A stretch of 64,000 nt of DNA from Cordylochernes scorpioides (GCA_030710605.1 CP092880.1:22102526-22166525), one strand, 5' to 3'; positions 44,896-55,944 are shown, counted from the first letter of the stretch. Program-made: numbers and translations. Notes: generated by a model not told the origin, from the sequence alone.

Positions 44896-45104
44896 CATGT
44901 GATAATCTTGAATCATTAGGTAGGAATGACTATCTCAACATTATTGTCATGTAGAAAATTAGGAAAGACAAACTTCAGGATGATACAGCAATTTTTTAAT
45001 GGCCCAAGCACAAATCAACATTTATAAAATACCAGAGAGGCAATGAAGGTGAAGTTTACAGAATAACAAAATACACATATACACAGCAAATGAAAATATT
45101 AAGA

Positions 45105-45500
45105 TGTGAATGTTTCTTTCACAAATATACCAAACTTCTACTGTCCTTACTGCGATGAAAAAAATATTGGGAGGGCTTGGTTCATCAGTGGTGAACCCTC
45201 CCAATGGTTTCGTCAATTTAATCTACCAGACTGTTTCTATAGAGCTCTAATACTGTATTGGATCATTCTGCTTATATATGCTACACTGAAGGGTGGAATC
45301 TCAGAAATGGTATTTAATCAAACTATGGACATAAGCTTTTTAGGACAGTAGAATTACATATAAATATTTGTATCGAGCAATTCTCTTCCCCAAACAATAA
45401 GGACAAGGCCAGTTAGGTATAAATCAATATAAAATAATAACACCCCATCTATATATAACAAATGAAAATGTTAAACATTGTTGTATATAGATGGCACGTT
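45105..45500. mobile_element. Hairpin-family element with GCGTTATT-type end
   Basis: GAATGTTTCTTTCACAAATA through GGGAGGGCTTGGTTCATCAG to ATATAGATGGCACGTTATTC. One arm only, so the long hairpin is lost. Confidence 0.65.
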
Positions 45501-45724
45501 ATTCCTTTATATTAAAATACCAAAATTAATAATCTGTGCAGAAAATAATAAATAATATGCGAAATAAACTCTGAGAGAAAAATGACAAAAACCATAACAA
45601 GACTTAGAACAAAACATAGGACAACGTATAGGACATGCAACAACTGTTCTGGTGTGGAACTAACACCTACCCACATATTCTCATGCCCAACAATGTCCGC
45701 AGCCTTGCAGAAAAGTCCCAGCAG

Positions 45725-45915
45725 CTTTACCCACCCAAGATAGTGGACATTGCTGCTGCTGTGATAGAGATGCATGGAGACATCTGAGGCTCTTCATTGG
45801 ACACGACAACAACAACAATACAGTATACATACCCAAGATAGTGGACATTGCTGCTGCTGTGATAGAGATGCATGGAGACATCTGAGGCTCTTCATTGGAC
45901 ATGACAACAACAACA
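45725..45915. repeat. Two CAA-tail units in tandem
   Basis: Two copies of CACCCAAGATAGTGGACATT ... GACACGACAACAACAACAA-type units. Confidence 0.8.
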
Positions 45916-46062
45916 AAATATTAAATATTTTAATAAAAAGGCAATCTGATCGTGCAACTAAAAGTTGTATAATAGTTGCACGATCAGGAGATGCCTTAAT
46001 TTATCCATCTGTTCCCAGTACAATTTCACTTTTGTACTGTTTTTCTCACAATTATTTGTTAC

Positions 46063-46185
46063 AATGATAAGGCACAATTTGGATTATAGATTATAAACAC
46101 AAGGTAATAAGACCAAATCCAAATAAATAGTGTGTGATGTTTCGGTAACAACACTGTTATCGAAACGTCACACACTATTTATTTA
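46063..46185. mobile_element. FB element, right half truncated
   Basis: Arm GATAAGGCACAATTTGG, core halves TTTCGGTAACAACACTGTTA and GAAACGTCACACACTATT, ending abruptly. Confidence 0.7.
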
Positions 46186-46254
46186 TGAATCAATTTAAAT
46201 CTCCTCTGGATATCTGATATCAGAATATAAAACGTTTATGGAGATAAGTATCTT

Positions 46255-47465
46255 TATTTTGATCTTCTCAAGCTTTCGGGCTTGTCTGCCCTTCTACAGG
46301 AGAAACAATATATAAAGAAAATATAACGCCGCCTGATGCTAAAACTAATATATATATATATACATAAGGATATTTTTGCATATTATTTTACTTAAGATAT
46401 GTTTTTATTTGATTAAGGTATTTACATATTTTACTATTGTTTGCTATATTCTATGAATTATCTTATAGGTTGGGGATTCTATTATTTTAAGTTAGTTTTA
46501 TAATGGTTATTGGCTATTACGTATAAGTTACATATATTATTGTTGATATTATTAGATGGTACTAGGATATATTGTGTTATATGTTTCGGGCAAGTCTATT
46601 TTTCTATTGATGCTGTTGTGTTTTCTGTATAATAAAGATTCAATGATAAGCCTCTGATATTTGCTGTTTATGTTATTGTAATGTATTTTAGGTTCTTCTA
46701 ATGCGAAAGTGTGACCTGTTTCTTTGCAATGATAGATCCTATGTTAGGGGAATTACTGTAATTTGTTTGGATGCCGAAGTTTTTTAAGTAGTTGGCTATT
46801 GTTATAGATGTTTGTGAAAATGGAATGTAACATATTGCCCTGTAAATATCTGTGGTTTTGTTAATTGGGTTATTGATTGTTATACTTTTGTGGAAATGTT
46901 TTAATATAAAGGTGATTGGGTATCCTGCTTGCTGGAGATTATTTATGATGTTCTGTGTTTCAATCATTTTTGAATTCTGTTGCGAGCAATGGGTGTGTAT
47001 TTTCTTTTGGTTAGTGTTTTAATTGTGTTTATCTTATGGCTTAATGGGCAATATGAAGTGAAATGTATATAATTTGGTTCGAAACTTGGCTTGTAGTATA
47101 CGGAGGTTTGCAATCTGTTTTGTGTCCTTATGATATTAATGTCTAAGAATGGTAGTTTATTGTTTTTTTCAACTTCCATTGTAAATTTAATTCTAGGGTG
47201 GTTGTTATTTAATGAGGTTAATATGTGGTTAACTTTGTTAGCTGTACATATACAGAATATGTCGTTGTCACGTTTGTAACATGCAAATTTCAATTTTAAA
47301 TATTTATGCTGTATTCTCTTTTACGCTATTATCTCTTTAGTATGTAAATTTATTGGTGTACATATTAGTTTTTCTCCTCTAATAATATGTTAGTACGGTT
47401 TACTATCCACGCCCGTTGAAGAACGTTTTGTTCGAAAGCTTGCGGTATTAAAGAAATTTATACAA
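46255..47465 (-). mobile_element. Decayed Penelope-like retroelement (RT and linker remnants)
   Basis: The minus strand encodes two overlapping frames (46964-47293, then 46698-46967, shifted) that look like the end of a Penelope-like reverse transcriptase. KLPFLDINII, SVYYKPSFEPNYIHFTSYCP and an RDNDIF block stand where a YVDD box is expected, so the catalytic aspartate pair is damaged. Beyond 46740 another frame gives KETGHTFALEEPKI, resembling the C-terminal part of the GIY-YIG endonuclease of this class. Hammerhead-like CTG..GA-hairpin-GAAAGC motifs sit at both ends in opposite orientation (about 46260-46305 on minus, 47405-47440 on plus), as expected for inverted terminal repeats. Non-functional copy. 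Confidence 0.75.
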
Positions 47466-47528
47466 GAGGCTCCTCTTAATGTTTATTATTGTTTTTTAAT
47501 GTCGTCTATGTTTATTTGAATTTGGTCT

Positions 47529-47612
47529 TTTTTTTTTTTTTTGCTTATCCCTAGTACACGTGGTACAGGCCATGATAATCATGGTGGGTAGTTAGCGACT
47601 GCTTTTTACTGT
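47529..47612 (-). mobile_element. 5'-truncated SINE inside an FB copy
   Basis: Only the 3' 80 bases and poly-A tail are present. TGAATTTGGTCTT flanks both sides. Truncation plus a target duplication and poly-A indicate target-primed reverse transcription. Confidence 0.85.
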
Positions 47613-47924
47613 GAATTTGGTCTTATTACCTTGTGTTTATTTGTTACAATATTATTTACAGAAGTTGTTTCTAGGCTTTGTTAGTTAGTTATCCCTTGTG
47701 CTAAAGAGATGGTGTTAAAGGAAACTAAAAATGGGGGAAACACACAATTCTTCTTTGACAAAGCACAATTTGAATTATAGATACACTATTTGGATTAGAT
47801 CTTATTTTATTGTAACAATTCTTCCTTGTTTAAAACTGGAAAATAATCTGATGTATAAGGTAAAATGTTTTTATGGAAAATAGACACTAAATAGACATAA
47901 AAAAAACTCTAACTGGCCGATTTT

Positions 47925-48100
47925 ATCGGTGGATGAGAGGGTAACACGCTCGATTCCCGACAGTCATGAACCGGGATTGAATCCTGCGTTAAAATTTGTT
48001 TAATATGTGAATAACCTTCACATATTATTCACTGTTTCAATTATCATGAACTAGGTTGCTCTTGTTGAGCGGTACCTATTTATGTGAATTTGAACCAGGT
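47925..48100 (+). mobile_element. Second tRNA-like SINE family copy
   Basis: GGTGGATGAGAGGGTAACAC, CTCGATTCCCGACAG, CCGGGATTGAATCCTGCG and the same downstream TTAATATGTGAATAACCTTC as at 6105. Confidence 0.6.
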
Positions 48101-48349
48101 GGCCGATATGTCTATTTTCCATAGAAATATGAATGCCAGCCAAGCAACCTCTATAGTAAAATTTGAACAGCCTGAATGTCTTGTCTAACCCTAGGTTGTG
48201 GTGCAGGGACGTGGCTATAATGTAAAGAGGCAACCTACCCATGCCCTAGATGTAAAAAGCCAGAGAAGTTCTATATATATAGATATATATATTTCCATAT
48301 AAAATCCCACGCGTGCACACACACACCACCTTGTTATATTGGCACTGTG

Positions 48350-48742
48350 ATGGTGACACACCCAGCGATGGAGAACGACATTCCCAAGACCACCGCTCTG
48401 CCAGTTGGAGGAGGGGGAGGAGAGCACACAGAGCTGCTGGCATCCAAGACAGCGGAGGACCAAGGAGCCGAGCCAGCGGGAACCTACAGTGCACTGCTGC
48501 CCAACGGGAGCCTATACAAGAAGGGAGGCATTGTGTCTGCGGCATTCAGTGAGGAACATTCAGGACGTATGCCTCCCCGGGAGGGCAGCGAGGTGACCTT
48601 ACAGCTGGATGAAGATGATGAGAAAGATGGCTCTGAAGGGCCTCACGAATCCCTCCGCTCCATTGTCCTCCAGGTCTTCTTTCCCTTCATGTGCGCTGGT
48701 ATCGGCACTGTCATGGCTGGCCTGGTTCTGCACCATGTTCAG
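48350..48742 (+). CDS. SLC41A: SLC41 family magnesium transporter, exon 1
   Basis: This is the N-terminal exon of a solute carrier 41 protein, related to bacterial MgtE, which moves magnesium across membranes; family knowledge places it in plasma or internal membranes. ATG at 48350 opens 131 codons; a second ATG at 48368 is an alternative start. The first 85 or so residues are hydrophilic, with glycine-rich and acidic stretches, typical of the variable cytosolic N-terminus. The first membrane segment follows (VLQVFFPFMCAGIGTVMAG). The exon ends in phase 0 at CAG/GTGAGT. Five further exons follow on the same strand. Upstream lies a CA-rich stretch; no promoter is evident. Which SLC41 paralogue this is cannot be fixed. 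Confidence 0.9.
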
Positions 48743-48794
48743 GTGAGTTTCTTATCAAAACTTATTGACTGAGATATAGTCTTGTTCTTCTCTC

Positions 48795-49170
48795 TTATCT
48801 CTTTTCTTATCAATCATATTAGGGTATCAAGTCTGTAGAGATTGTTGATTGTTGGGGATGAGTATAGCTCATCATAGATTTGACATCCATATTGATTGGG
48901 TAAAGTAGAATGCATCTGATTTTGCCATTAAGACTGGGAGCACTACTCAGTAGCAGGCCAACTTAGCTCCAATATAAAATGGCCGCCTCTGATATGTGGA
49001 ACAGACGCCATGTGCAGCCACTCCTAACGTGGAGTACAGATGCTGCTCATCCTGTATCCCTGGAACAAGAGGCCTTACAGGGTACTATCAGCCGGGCCAG
49101 CTGAGCACAGGTTTTTAGCAAGCTTGTTACTGCTTCCCCTCCTCCTTTTTTTATACAGGCTTGGGACTGG
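48795..49170 (-). mobile_element. Tail element in SLC41 intron 1
   Basis: TCTCTTATCTCTTTTCTTATC start, GGCCAACTTAGCTCC and CAGGCTTGGGACTGGCAAAG end. Confidence 0.6.
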
Positions 49171-49915
49171 CAAAGGTGGAGTTTGAGAGTTTGAGATATA
49201 GTATAGCATACAAAGTGTTTTCTCACTTGTGTTTCACTGCCATTTTGTGTAAATTGCTTCTTAATGACAGATAGACACAATGTGACTATTTACATAATTT
49301 TATTGACACCAATACGTTCAAAAATGCACAGTCTGCACTATACATAGATATACACGAAGAGGAAGCTATCCAGGCCAGCTGAACCCAGGTTTTATAGCCA
49401 GCTTGTTACTGCTTCCCCCCCCTCCTTTTTTTTTATCCAGGCTTGGGACTGGCAGAGTTTGAGATATAGCATACAAAGTGTTTTCCCACTGATGTTTCAT
49501 CGCCATTTTGTGTAAATTGATTCATAATGACAGATAGACACAATGTGACTACATAATTCAATTGACATCAATACGTACTTTTGCATGTGCATAGTCTGCA
49601 CTATACATAGATATACATGAAGAGGAAGCTATCCAGGCAAGCTAGCCAGGCCAGCTGAGCCCAGGTTTTTTTAGCTAGCTTGTTACTGCTCCCCTTCCTC
49701 CTTTTTTATCTAGGCTTGGGACTGGCAAAGGCAGAGTTTGAGATATAATATAGCATACAAAGAGTTTCTCACTGATGTTTCACTGCCATTTTGTGTAAAT
49801 TGCTTCATAATTACAGATAGACACAATGTGACTACATAACTTTATTGACACCAATAATGCACTGCATCAAACATGCACTATACATAAATATACGTGAAGA
49901 GGAAGCTATCCATCA
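49097..49915. repeat. Three-copy tandem repeat of about 273 bp in intron 1
   Basis: Units from GGCCAGCTGAGCACAGG near 49097, 49373 and 49646 each contain the end of the tail element plus ATAGCATACAAAG, CAGATAGACACAATGTGACT and GAAGAGGAAGCTATCC. Confidence 0.85.
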
Positions 49916-50007
49916 GAAAGTATCCCATCCTATGAAACAAGTTAACATCTCAGATAATTCCATAAAATAATTCCTTATGTCAATATTGAGTAAAATTAAT
50001 CAGGCCT

Positions 50008-50125
50008 CCAGGGAAAAGTATCTTTTCAAAACATCTAGCTTTCGGACTACCAAGTTTTCTCTTGTAGAAGGGCATCCATGACCGAAAGCTAGAGAATAAA
50101 AATGTTTTGAAAAGACACTTTTACC
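50008..50125. repeat. Small palindrome carrying GAAAGC-type motifs on both strands
   Basis: AAGTATCTTTTCAAAACATCTAGCTTTCGG returns inverted as CCGAAAGCTAGAGAATA ... TTTTGAAAAGACAC. Each arm carries one half of the CTG..GA-hairpin-GAAAGC motif. Confidence 0.7.
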
Positions 50126-50395
50126 TGGACACTTTTACTCAATCTAAGATATTACCTCCCTGTTTGTCCCAGCTATCAAGTAAACACACTTTATCAAACT
50201 TAATAATCATATCTACTCAATTTTCAAAACATTTATAAAAGCCTTTTTTTCAAAGAGAAGCTCCAGTACTAAAAATGAAAAATGGCAATAAATATTATAC
50301 ACTCATAGACAAAACTTAAGGAAGTTGTACCTTTTAGAATGTATATATATTTTAAATTTTATAATTTTTTTATTTTATTATTTTTTGAAGGAGAA

Positions 50396-50770
50396 CGATA
50401 AGGTACAATTTGGATTATAGATTATAAAATAAGGTAATAAGACCAAATAAATAAATGTGTTGAAGGTGTTGAATGTGTTAGAATCTAAATGTATGGGGAA
50501 ATCCACCGTTATATGCAAATAAGGAGTGATTTATGGTTAAAATATGAAACTTCCTTAAGTTTTGTCCGTAAGTGTATATAAAGTTAGATCCTTTTGCAAT
50601 AAATTTCTCTTATTAACTTTAACTGTGAATGATAAGACACAATTTGAATTATAGATAATAAAAACAAGGTAATAAGACCAAATCCAAATAAATAAATAAT
50701 AAATGGTGTGTGACATTTTGGTAACAGTGTTGTTACCATCTTCAGACAAAAGTACTGAATGAGAAAATAA
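50396..50770. mobile_element. Two FB copies near SLC41 exon 2
   Basis: 50396-50460 is a truncated arm with TTGAAGG on both flanks. 50630-50770 is a half-unit with a core (ATTTTGGTAACAGTGTTGTTACC) ending 80 bp before exon 2. Confidence 0.65.
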
Positions 50771-50850
50771 GCTGCGATATATTTTACTGTATTTTAGAAT
50801 GTGACAACGCTGTACTGGCACTACAATAACATGTGGACATGTGTATCCAG

Positions 50851-50958
50851 GACTCGGGGGTGTTCAAGAAGGTGAAAGGGCTGCTCATCCTAGTGCCCTC
50901 CCTGCTGGGTCTGAAGGGAAACCTGGAGATGACACTGGCTGCCCGGCTCTCCACCCAG
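50851..50958 (+). CDS. SLC41A: SLC41 exon 2
   Basis: 36 codons, phase 0 at both ends, acceptor TATCCAG and donor CAG/GTAACA. It encodes the strongly conserved [20 protein letters not shown], part of the first MgtE-like repeat. An in-frame stop at 50827 and family alignment fix this acceptor rather than the upstream AG at 50797. Confidence 0.92.
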
Positions 50959-50984
50959 GTAACACCTCTTTCATCTTTTTTACT

Positions 50985-51298
50985 TTTTTTTTCCTTATCC
51001 CTAGTACATGTAGTACAGTCCATGATAATCATGGTGGGTAGAAGTAGGTGACTGCTTTTACTGTAAGTACACCACATGTCTACACACGTGAAAAGCAGTA
51101 CGACTCTGCACTTACAAATTTGCCGGAGCCCCATTTAGTTACTTGCCTTCGCTGGTGGGATTGGACTTTTTGAAAGAATCGAGGGCCATTGGAGCATTTT
51201 TTTTTTTAAATCAGAAAAAAGTGCCCGATGCGGGAATTGATCCCGGGTCATAGCGGTAGAAAACCAACGGTTTAGACCACTCCTCCACTCACCTCCCA
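50985..51298 (-). mobile_element. tRNA-derived SINE at the start of intron 2
   Basis: Full family structure, with a diverged B box region (GGGATCAATTCCCGC). CATCTTTT flanks both ends. Confidence 0.88.
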
Positions 51299-51524
51299 TC
51301 TTTTAAACTGAACATTTTATGTGGGAGGCACTCATAGACATGCTTAATATTGGAGGAAAGGGGGTTAAATGGTCAAATTGCTATTCCTCAAATGTAGCTT
51401 GCTTATTTAGTCTAAATACCCTTCGAGCTCTTGGTCATCAACGGACAAAATTGTAATCCTATTTGTTTAAGAGCAAGACCTTGAAATTTCGCTGTGTCTT
51501 GTAAATAAAGAAACTTTTTGGGGG

Positions 51525-51763
51525 TGTTGGCTTCTGTAGGCGTCCTTACTGGGATAAAGAAAGAAGGGATTCCATTTAGTTATTTAATTATTATATATAT
51601 TTATTAAGGAGCGGCCCGCTCCAATACAAAAATTAGCAACAAACATAAGCGAGCGTCATGGAACAAGGTAAACAAAGTCTCTGCCACGTAGAGGTTGCGT
51701 CATCCCTCGCCAGCCAATCGGAGAGCGCCTTTCAGGGTTCGTCAAGGACAGTCGGCTCCTACA
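51525..51763 (-). repeat. 3' LTR
   Basis: Same length as the 5' LTR. The final codon and TAG stop of the coding region overlap its first bases. Confidence 0.93.
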
Positions 51764-53315
51764 TTCGGCCATTCCTGTATTTCAATCGTCCTCGATTGAA
51801 CTTTGCGTTACAGGAACGTCGTGGGTTGCGTCGGAGGGTATCTTCTTCTGACTCCTCGTCCGGACTTTCTTCTGTAGTTGAATCATCTTCTTCACTGTGC
51901 CAAGACTTCAGTTGACTGATATGGGCCGTTGTCGTGTAGAACCGTCCACCGGTTCTTTCGCTTAGCTGAGTCACTCTGTACGTGTCGCTTGGCAGAACCT
52001 CGGTGATTATTAAAGGTCCTCGATATTTGGGTTGCGCCTTGGTTGGTTCACCAGTCATTTTGGGTACATGCCTCATCCCTACAATTTCTCCTACTTCGAA
52101 TTGGAGTGTACGGCATTTCTTCTTATCGTAGTATGTCTTCATGATTTCTTGTTTATTCTCAATTTGGGTTCTCACACTCTCTTCACTTTTAGTCTGAAAC
52201 GAATCCTCTGAAACGTCCAGGTTAACAACAATGTCATCAGGGCTCAGCAGTTCAACTCGACCTATACATTGGTTTTTCTTTACTCTCAAGTTACCCTTGC
52301 CAACTGAGATGATGGGTACGGTCGTCTTTCCATCGACCACTTCCAATAGAGAATTGACACAGTCGTCTACTCCTGTGAACAATACGTAGCCGTCCCTTAC
52401 CTCGTCTGTGATTGCACTTGCAAAGTTAATGCAGTCGCTCCCCAACTGAACAGTCTCGGTTGCTCTCAGTTCAACGCGACGCGACTTGATTTCTTCTTGC
52501 AGATTAGCAAACGGAAATTCGGTTGAATAGCCAATATGCAGTTCCTTACCGATTCTCGCGAAGGATACGTAGGGCAGATCTGTCCATGTTCTTCCAATTA
52601 GTAGATCATAAGGTTGGGCATCATCGTTAACAATGAATACAGCGATCTCTTTTCCGACGACGCCATCAATCTCCAGGTCAACTGTCGTCTTCCCAACGGT
52701 CCTGGCAGCTGGTGCGGTCTGGTTACCGATGCCGTACAAACTAGTCGAGTCTGGTTCGATGTCAACGTTGATCCTCCTTGCGACCGATTCTCTTAATAGG
52801 CAACTGCTGCTTCCGGTGTCTATCATTGCTTTCACGGTCTCCTTGTTGTCGATCTTGGCGTCCTTCAAATATACATCTGGCGGGACAGTCTTCAGTCCTT
52901 CGACTTCCAGGTTGGCTACTTTTAGTCCTTCTTTGGGTCTTGTGCAATTTCTTTCCTTGTGCCCCGTTTGACCGCATCCTCGGCATGTCAACGTAGCCTT
53001 GGGTACTGGGCATTCTCTGGCAATGTGTCCAAACTGATTGCAGTTGAAGCACTTCGGTTCTCCCTTGTCGTTTCTGATTGCACGGTTTGACCATTCTCCT
53101 CGAGGTGTTAGGATACTTTTCACTGATTTCGTTCCTTGCAGCCTCTCTACTCGAAACATTCGTTCCTTGTTCAGTCTCTTTAACTTCGCTTCGGTTAGGA
53201 AATCTCGCAGATCTCTGCTGAAACGACGGTGGTGTGGTGTGTTTCGAATTCCAATGCGGAGGTCCCATCTCGGCGCGAACATTTTCGTACTCGTCCAGTT
53301 TATCCGCCAACACAT
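51759..53315 (-). CDS. Nucleocapsid-protease-integrase C-terminus fusion frame
   Basis: Domains in order: two CCHC knuckles (CFNCNQFGHIAREC and CRGCGQTGHKERNC), a retropepsin with the catalytic AMIDTGSSSCLL and a later LLIGRTW block, a short linker, then YYDKKKCRTLQFEVGE and YRGPLIITEVLPSDTYRV, typical of the C-terminal domain of Gypsy-type integrases. An acidic tail ends the protein. The polymerase, RNase H and integrase core (normally over 700 residues) are absent, yet the frame stays open across the junction. The first 60 or so residues probably precede the true entry point. Confidence 0.85.
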   Translation of the reverse strand: MCWRINWTSTKMFAPRWDLRIGIRNTPHHRRFSRDLRDFLTEAKLKRLNKERMFRVERLQGTKSVKSILTPRGEWSNRAIRNDKGEPKCFNCNQFGHIARECPVPKATLTCRGCGQTGHKERNCTRPKEGLKVANLEVEGLKTVPPDVYLKDAKIDNKETVKAMIDTGSSSCLLRESVARRINVDIEPDSTSLYGIGNQTAPAARTVGKTTVDLEIDGVVGKEIAVFIVNDDAQPYDLLIGRTWTDLPYVSFARIGKELHIGYSTEFPFANLQEEIKSRRVELRATETVQLGSDCINFASAITDEVRDGYVLFTGVDDCVNSLLEVVDGKTTVPIISVGKGNLRVKKNQCIGRVELLSPDDIVVNLDVSEDSFQTKSEESVRTQIENKQEIMKTYYDKKKCRTLQFEVGEIVGMRHVPKMTGEPTKAQPKYRGPLIITEVLPSDTYRVTQLSERTGGRFYTTTAHISQLKSWHSEEDDSTTEESPDEESEEDTLRRNPRRSCNAKFNRGRLKYRNGRM

Positions 53316-54192
53316 CTGGGTTGTTTATCTTGGTCCAATCGTCAATGAGATGATTACGCAGCACATTTGGAACCTTTTTCTTTAGCTGGTTAGTGACGGA
53401 CAAATCCTTTAGAGCGTCGAAATCTTCCACGTTCATTCCTTCGATCCATTCGTTGAAAAACCCTCGCAATTCGAAAGCGAAGTCTCTCCAGGAACCCTCT
53501 TGAGATTTATCGTGCTTCTCGAATTTTTGTCTGAACTGTTCGGGGCTCAACTTGTACCGTTTTAGGAGCAACCTTTTCACAAATCTATAATCGCCGCTTT
53601 GCCCTTCTGTCTCCCGTGCGATTAATTGCGTCATTTCGTAAGGTAGTAATCCTAGAAGACTGAACGCCCATTGGTCTTCATCCAACCCTAGTTGCTTTGC
53701 CTGTCGTTCGAAAAGAATTAGATAGAAACTCAAATCACTGTCCTTCGATTCGTACTTGGGCATCAGTTTACGTATCTCGCAATGTGCGTTATTACTGGTA
53801 CCGCGAGACGGATCGTTGTTTCCATGCATAGTCTGGATGCGCAGCTTCTCGAGCTCGAATTCCATTTGTTCTTTTCGTTCCCGTTCTGCTCGTTCTGCTT
53901 GCTCTGTTCGTGCTGTTTGTTCCATTCGCTCCCGTTCTGCTCGTTCTGTTTGTTCCATTCGCTCCCGTTCTGCTCGTTCTGTTTGTTCCCGTTCCTCGAT
54001 CAGAGTCTCCAACAGTTGCTTTGCGAATTCTTCTTCATAAGATTGACTATTCAGGATAAGGCGTTTTAAGTCGACGATCCTGCTCTCTGGCGGTACTACC
54101 TCGCCGAGTTCATACGCCAACTTGCTCAAATCGCATTTCTTTGCTCTGGCTAAATAAGTCATATTTTTCAAAAACAAGATAGAGTATAACAA
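53100..54192 (-). CDS. gag: Gag of the LTR element
   Basis: The frame opens at 54192; MTYLARAKKCDLSKLAYELG at 54162 is the more natural start. An N-terminal region is followed by a repeated ERERMEQTERA coiled-coil stretch (about residues 70-115) and a capsid-like helical domain. The frame is useful to about 53100-53200, after which it becomes the shadow of the next frame. The nucleocapsid zinc knuckles lie in the following frame, so a one-base shift separates them; in most relatives the knuckles are in frame with Gag, pointing to a mutation or an unusual frameshift site. Confidence 0.8.
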
Positions 54193-54330
54193 AACAAAAT
54201 AATTAAATGAAACTAACTAAACCGGATACGTACTGTTTTGATTATTTCTCTAAACAGAATCAACTTTTCTTTAGTACTTTTGGGACAACACTTATGCCGC
54301 GATACTTTGCGATAATACTTCTATTTGTTT

Positions 54331-55558
54331 CTTCAATTTACTTTAAAATACTTTCTTTGGAATACTTTACTTTACTTTAAAATACTTTCTTTAAAATACT
54401 TTCTTTGGAATACTTTACTTTACTTTAAAATACTTTCTTTAAAATACTTTCTTTGGAATACTTTACTTTACTTTAAAATACTTTCTTTAAAATACTTTAC
54501 TTTACCTTAAAATACTTTCTTTGGAATACTTTACTTTACTTTAAAATACTTTCTTTAAAATACTTTCTTTGGAATACTTTACTTTACTTTAAAATACTTT
54601 CTTTAAAATACTTCACTTTACTTTAAAATACTTTCTTTAAAATACTTCACTTTACTTTAAAATACTTTACTTTACTTTAAAATACTTTCTTTGGAATACT
54701 TTACTTTACTTTAAAATACTTTCTTTAAAATACTTCACTTTACTTTAAAATACTTTCTTTAAAATACTTCACTTTACTTTAAAATACTTTACTTTACTTT
54801 AAAATACTTTCTTTGGAATACTTTACTTTACTTTAAAATACTTTCTTAAAAATACTTCACTTTACTTTAAAATGCTTTCTTTAAAATACTTCACTTTACT
54901 TTAAAATACTTTACTTTACTTTAAAATACTTTCTTTGGAATACTTTACTTTACTTTAAAATACTTTCTTTAAAATACTTCACTTTACTTTAAAATACTTT
55001 CTTTAAAATACTTCACTTTACTTTAAAATGCTTTCTTTAAAATACTTCACTTTACTTTAAAATACTTTACTTTACTTTAAAATACTTTCTTTGGAATACT
55101 TTACTTTACTTTAAAATACTTTCTTTAAAATACTTCACTTTACTTTAAAATGCTTTCTTTAAAATACTTCACTTTACTTTAAAATACTTTACTTTACTTT
55201 AAAATACTTTCTTTGGAATACTTTACTTTACTTTAAAATACTTTCTTTAAAATACTTCACTTTACTTTAAAATACTTTCTTTAAAATACTTCACTTTACT
55301 TTAAAATGCTTTCTTTAAAATACTTCACTTTACTTTAAAATACTTTACTTTACTTTAAAATACTTTCTTTGGAATACTTTACTTTACTTTAAAATACTTT
55401 CTTTAAAATACTTCACTTTACTTTAAAATGCTTTCTTTAAAATACTTCACTTTACTTTAAAATACTTTACTTTACTTTAAAATACTTTCTTTAAAATACT
55501 TTACTTTACTTTAAAATGCTTTCTTTAAAATACTTCACTTTACTTTAAAATACTTTCA
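54331..55558. repeat. 1.2-kb tandem array in the retrotransposon leader
   Basis: Variants of ACTTTAAAATACTTTCTTT, TGGAATACTTTACTTT and AAAATACTTCACTTT alternate in nested higher-order blocks. It lies between the primer site and Gag, so it would be part of the 5' untranslated RNA. Confidence 0.95.
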
Positions 55559-55687
55559 AATAAATGGTAGTAAGGTTACGTACATACCATTCGTGTGCTG
55601 CAGCTTCCTCTTTCGGTTAATCCAACATGGCGACGCGCGTCCTTTTTGCTGCTTGAACACTCCAGCAATTCTTCTTTCTTTAGGGTT

Positions 55688-55700
55688 ATCCCACTTCTGA
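55688..55700 (-). promoter_or_regulatory. Primer binding site, tRNA-Leu type
   Basis: TCAGAAGTGGGAT five bases inside the 5' LTR matches the complement of the 3' end of a typical tRNA-Leu before its CCA region. Confidence 0.6.
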
Positions 55701-55705
55701 AATTC

Positions 55706-55944
55706 TGTTGGCTTCCGTAGGCGTCCTTACTGGGATAAAGAAAGAGGGGATTCCATTTAGTTATTTAATTATTATATATATTTATTAAGGAGCGGCCCGC
55801 TCCAATACAAAAATTAGCAACAAACATAAGCGAGCGTCATGGAACAAGGTAAACAAAGTCTCTGCCACGTAGAGGTTGCGTCATCCCTCGCCAGCCAATC
55901 GGAGAGCGCCTTTCAGGGTTCGTCAAGGACAGGTGGCTCCTACA
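55706..55944 (-). repeat. 5' LTR
   Basis: In element orientation it starts TGTAGGAGCC and ends GCCAACA. It contains a TATATATAAT box and AATAAA. Followed by GGGGG. Confidence 0.93.

Larger units (their letters stand above)
51525..55944 (-). mobile_element. Internally deleted LTR retrotransposon, antisense in SLC41 intron 2
   Basis: Two 239-bp LTRs differ at four positions, and GGGGG duplications (51520-51524, 55945-55949) bound the element, so insertion is recent. The internal order on the minus strand is tRNA-Leu-type primer site, 1.2-kb tandem-repeat leader, Gag with coiled coil, two CCHC knuckles, aspartic protease and an integrase C-terminal-like domain. Reverse transcriptase, RNase H and the integrase core are missing. 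The domain order and primer suggest a Ty3/Gypsy-type element. It depends on a full-length relative. Confidence 0.93.

Noticed and set aside
52633-54069. Plus-strand frames of 70-115 codons
   Set aside because: They are antisense shadows of the Gag-protease frames on the minus strand.
54325-54510. Leucine/phenylalanine-rich frame
   Set aside because: It follows the AT-rich leader array of the LTR element and has no independent support.
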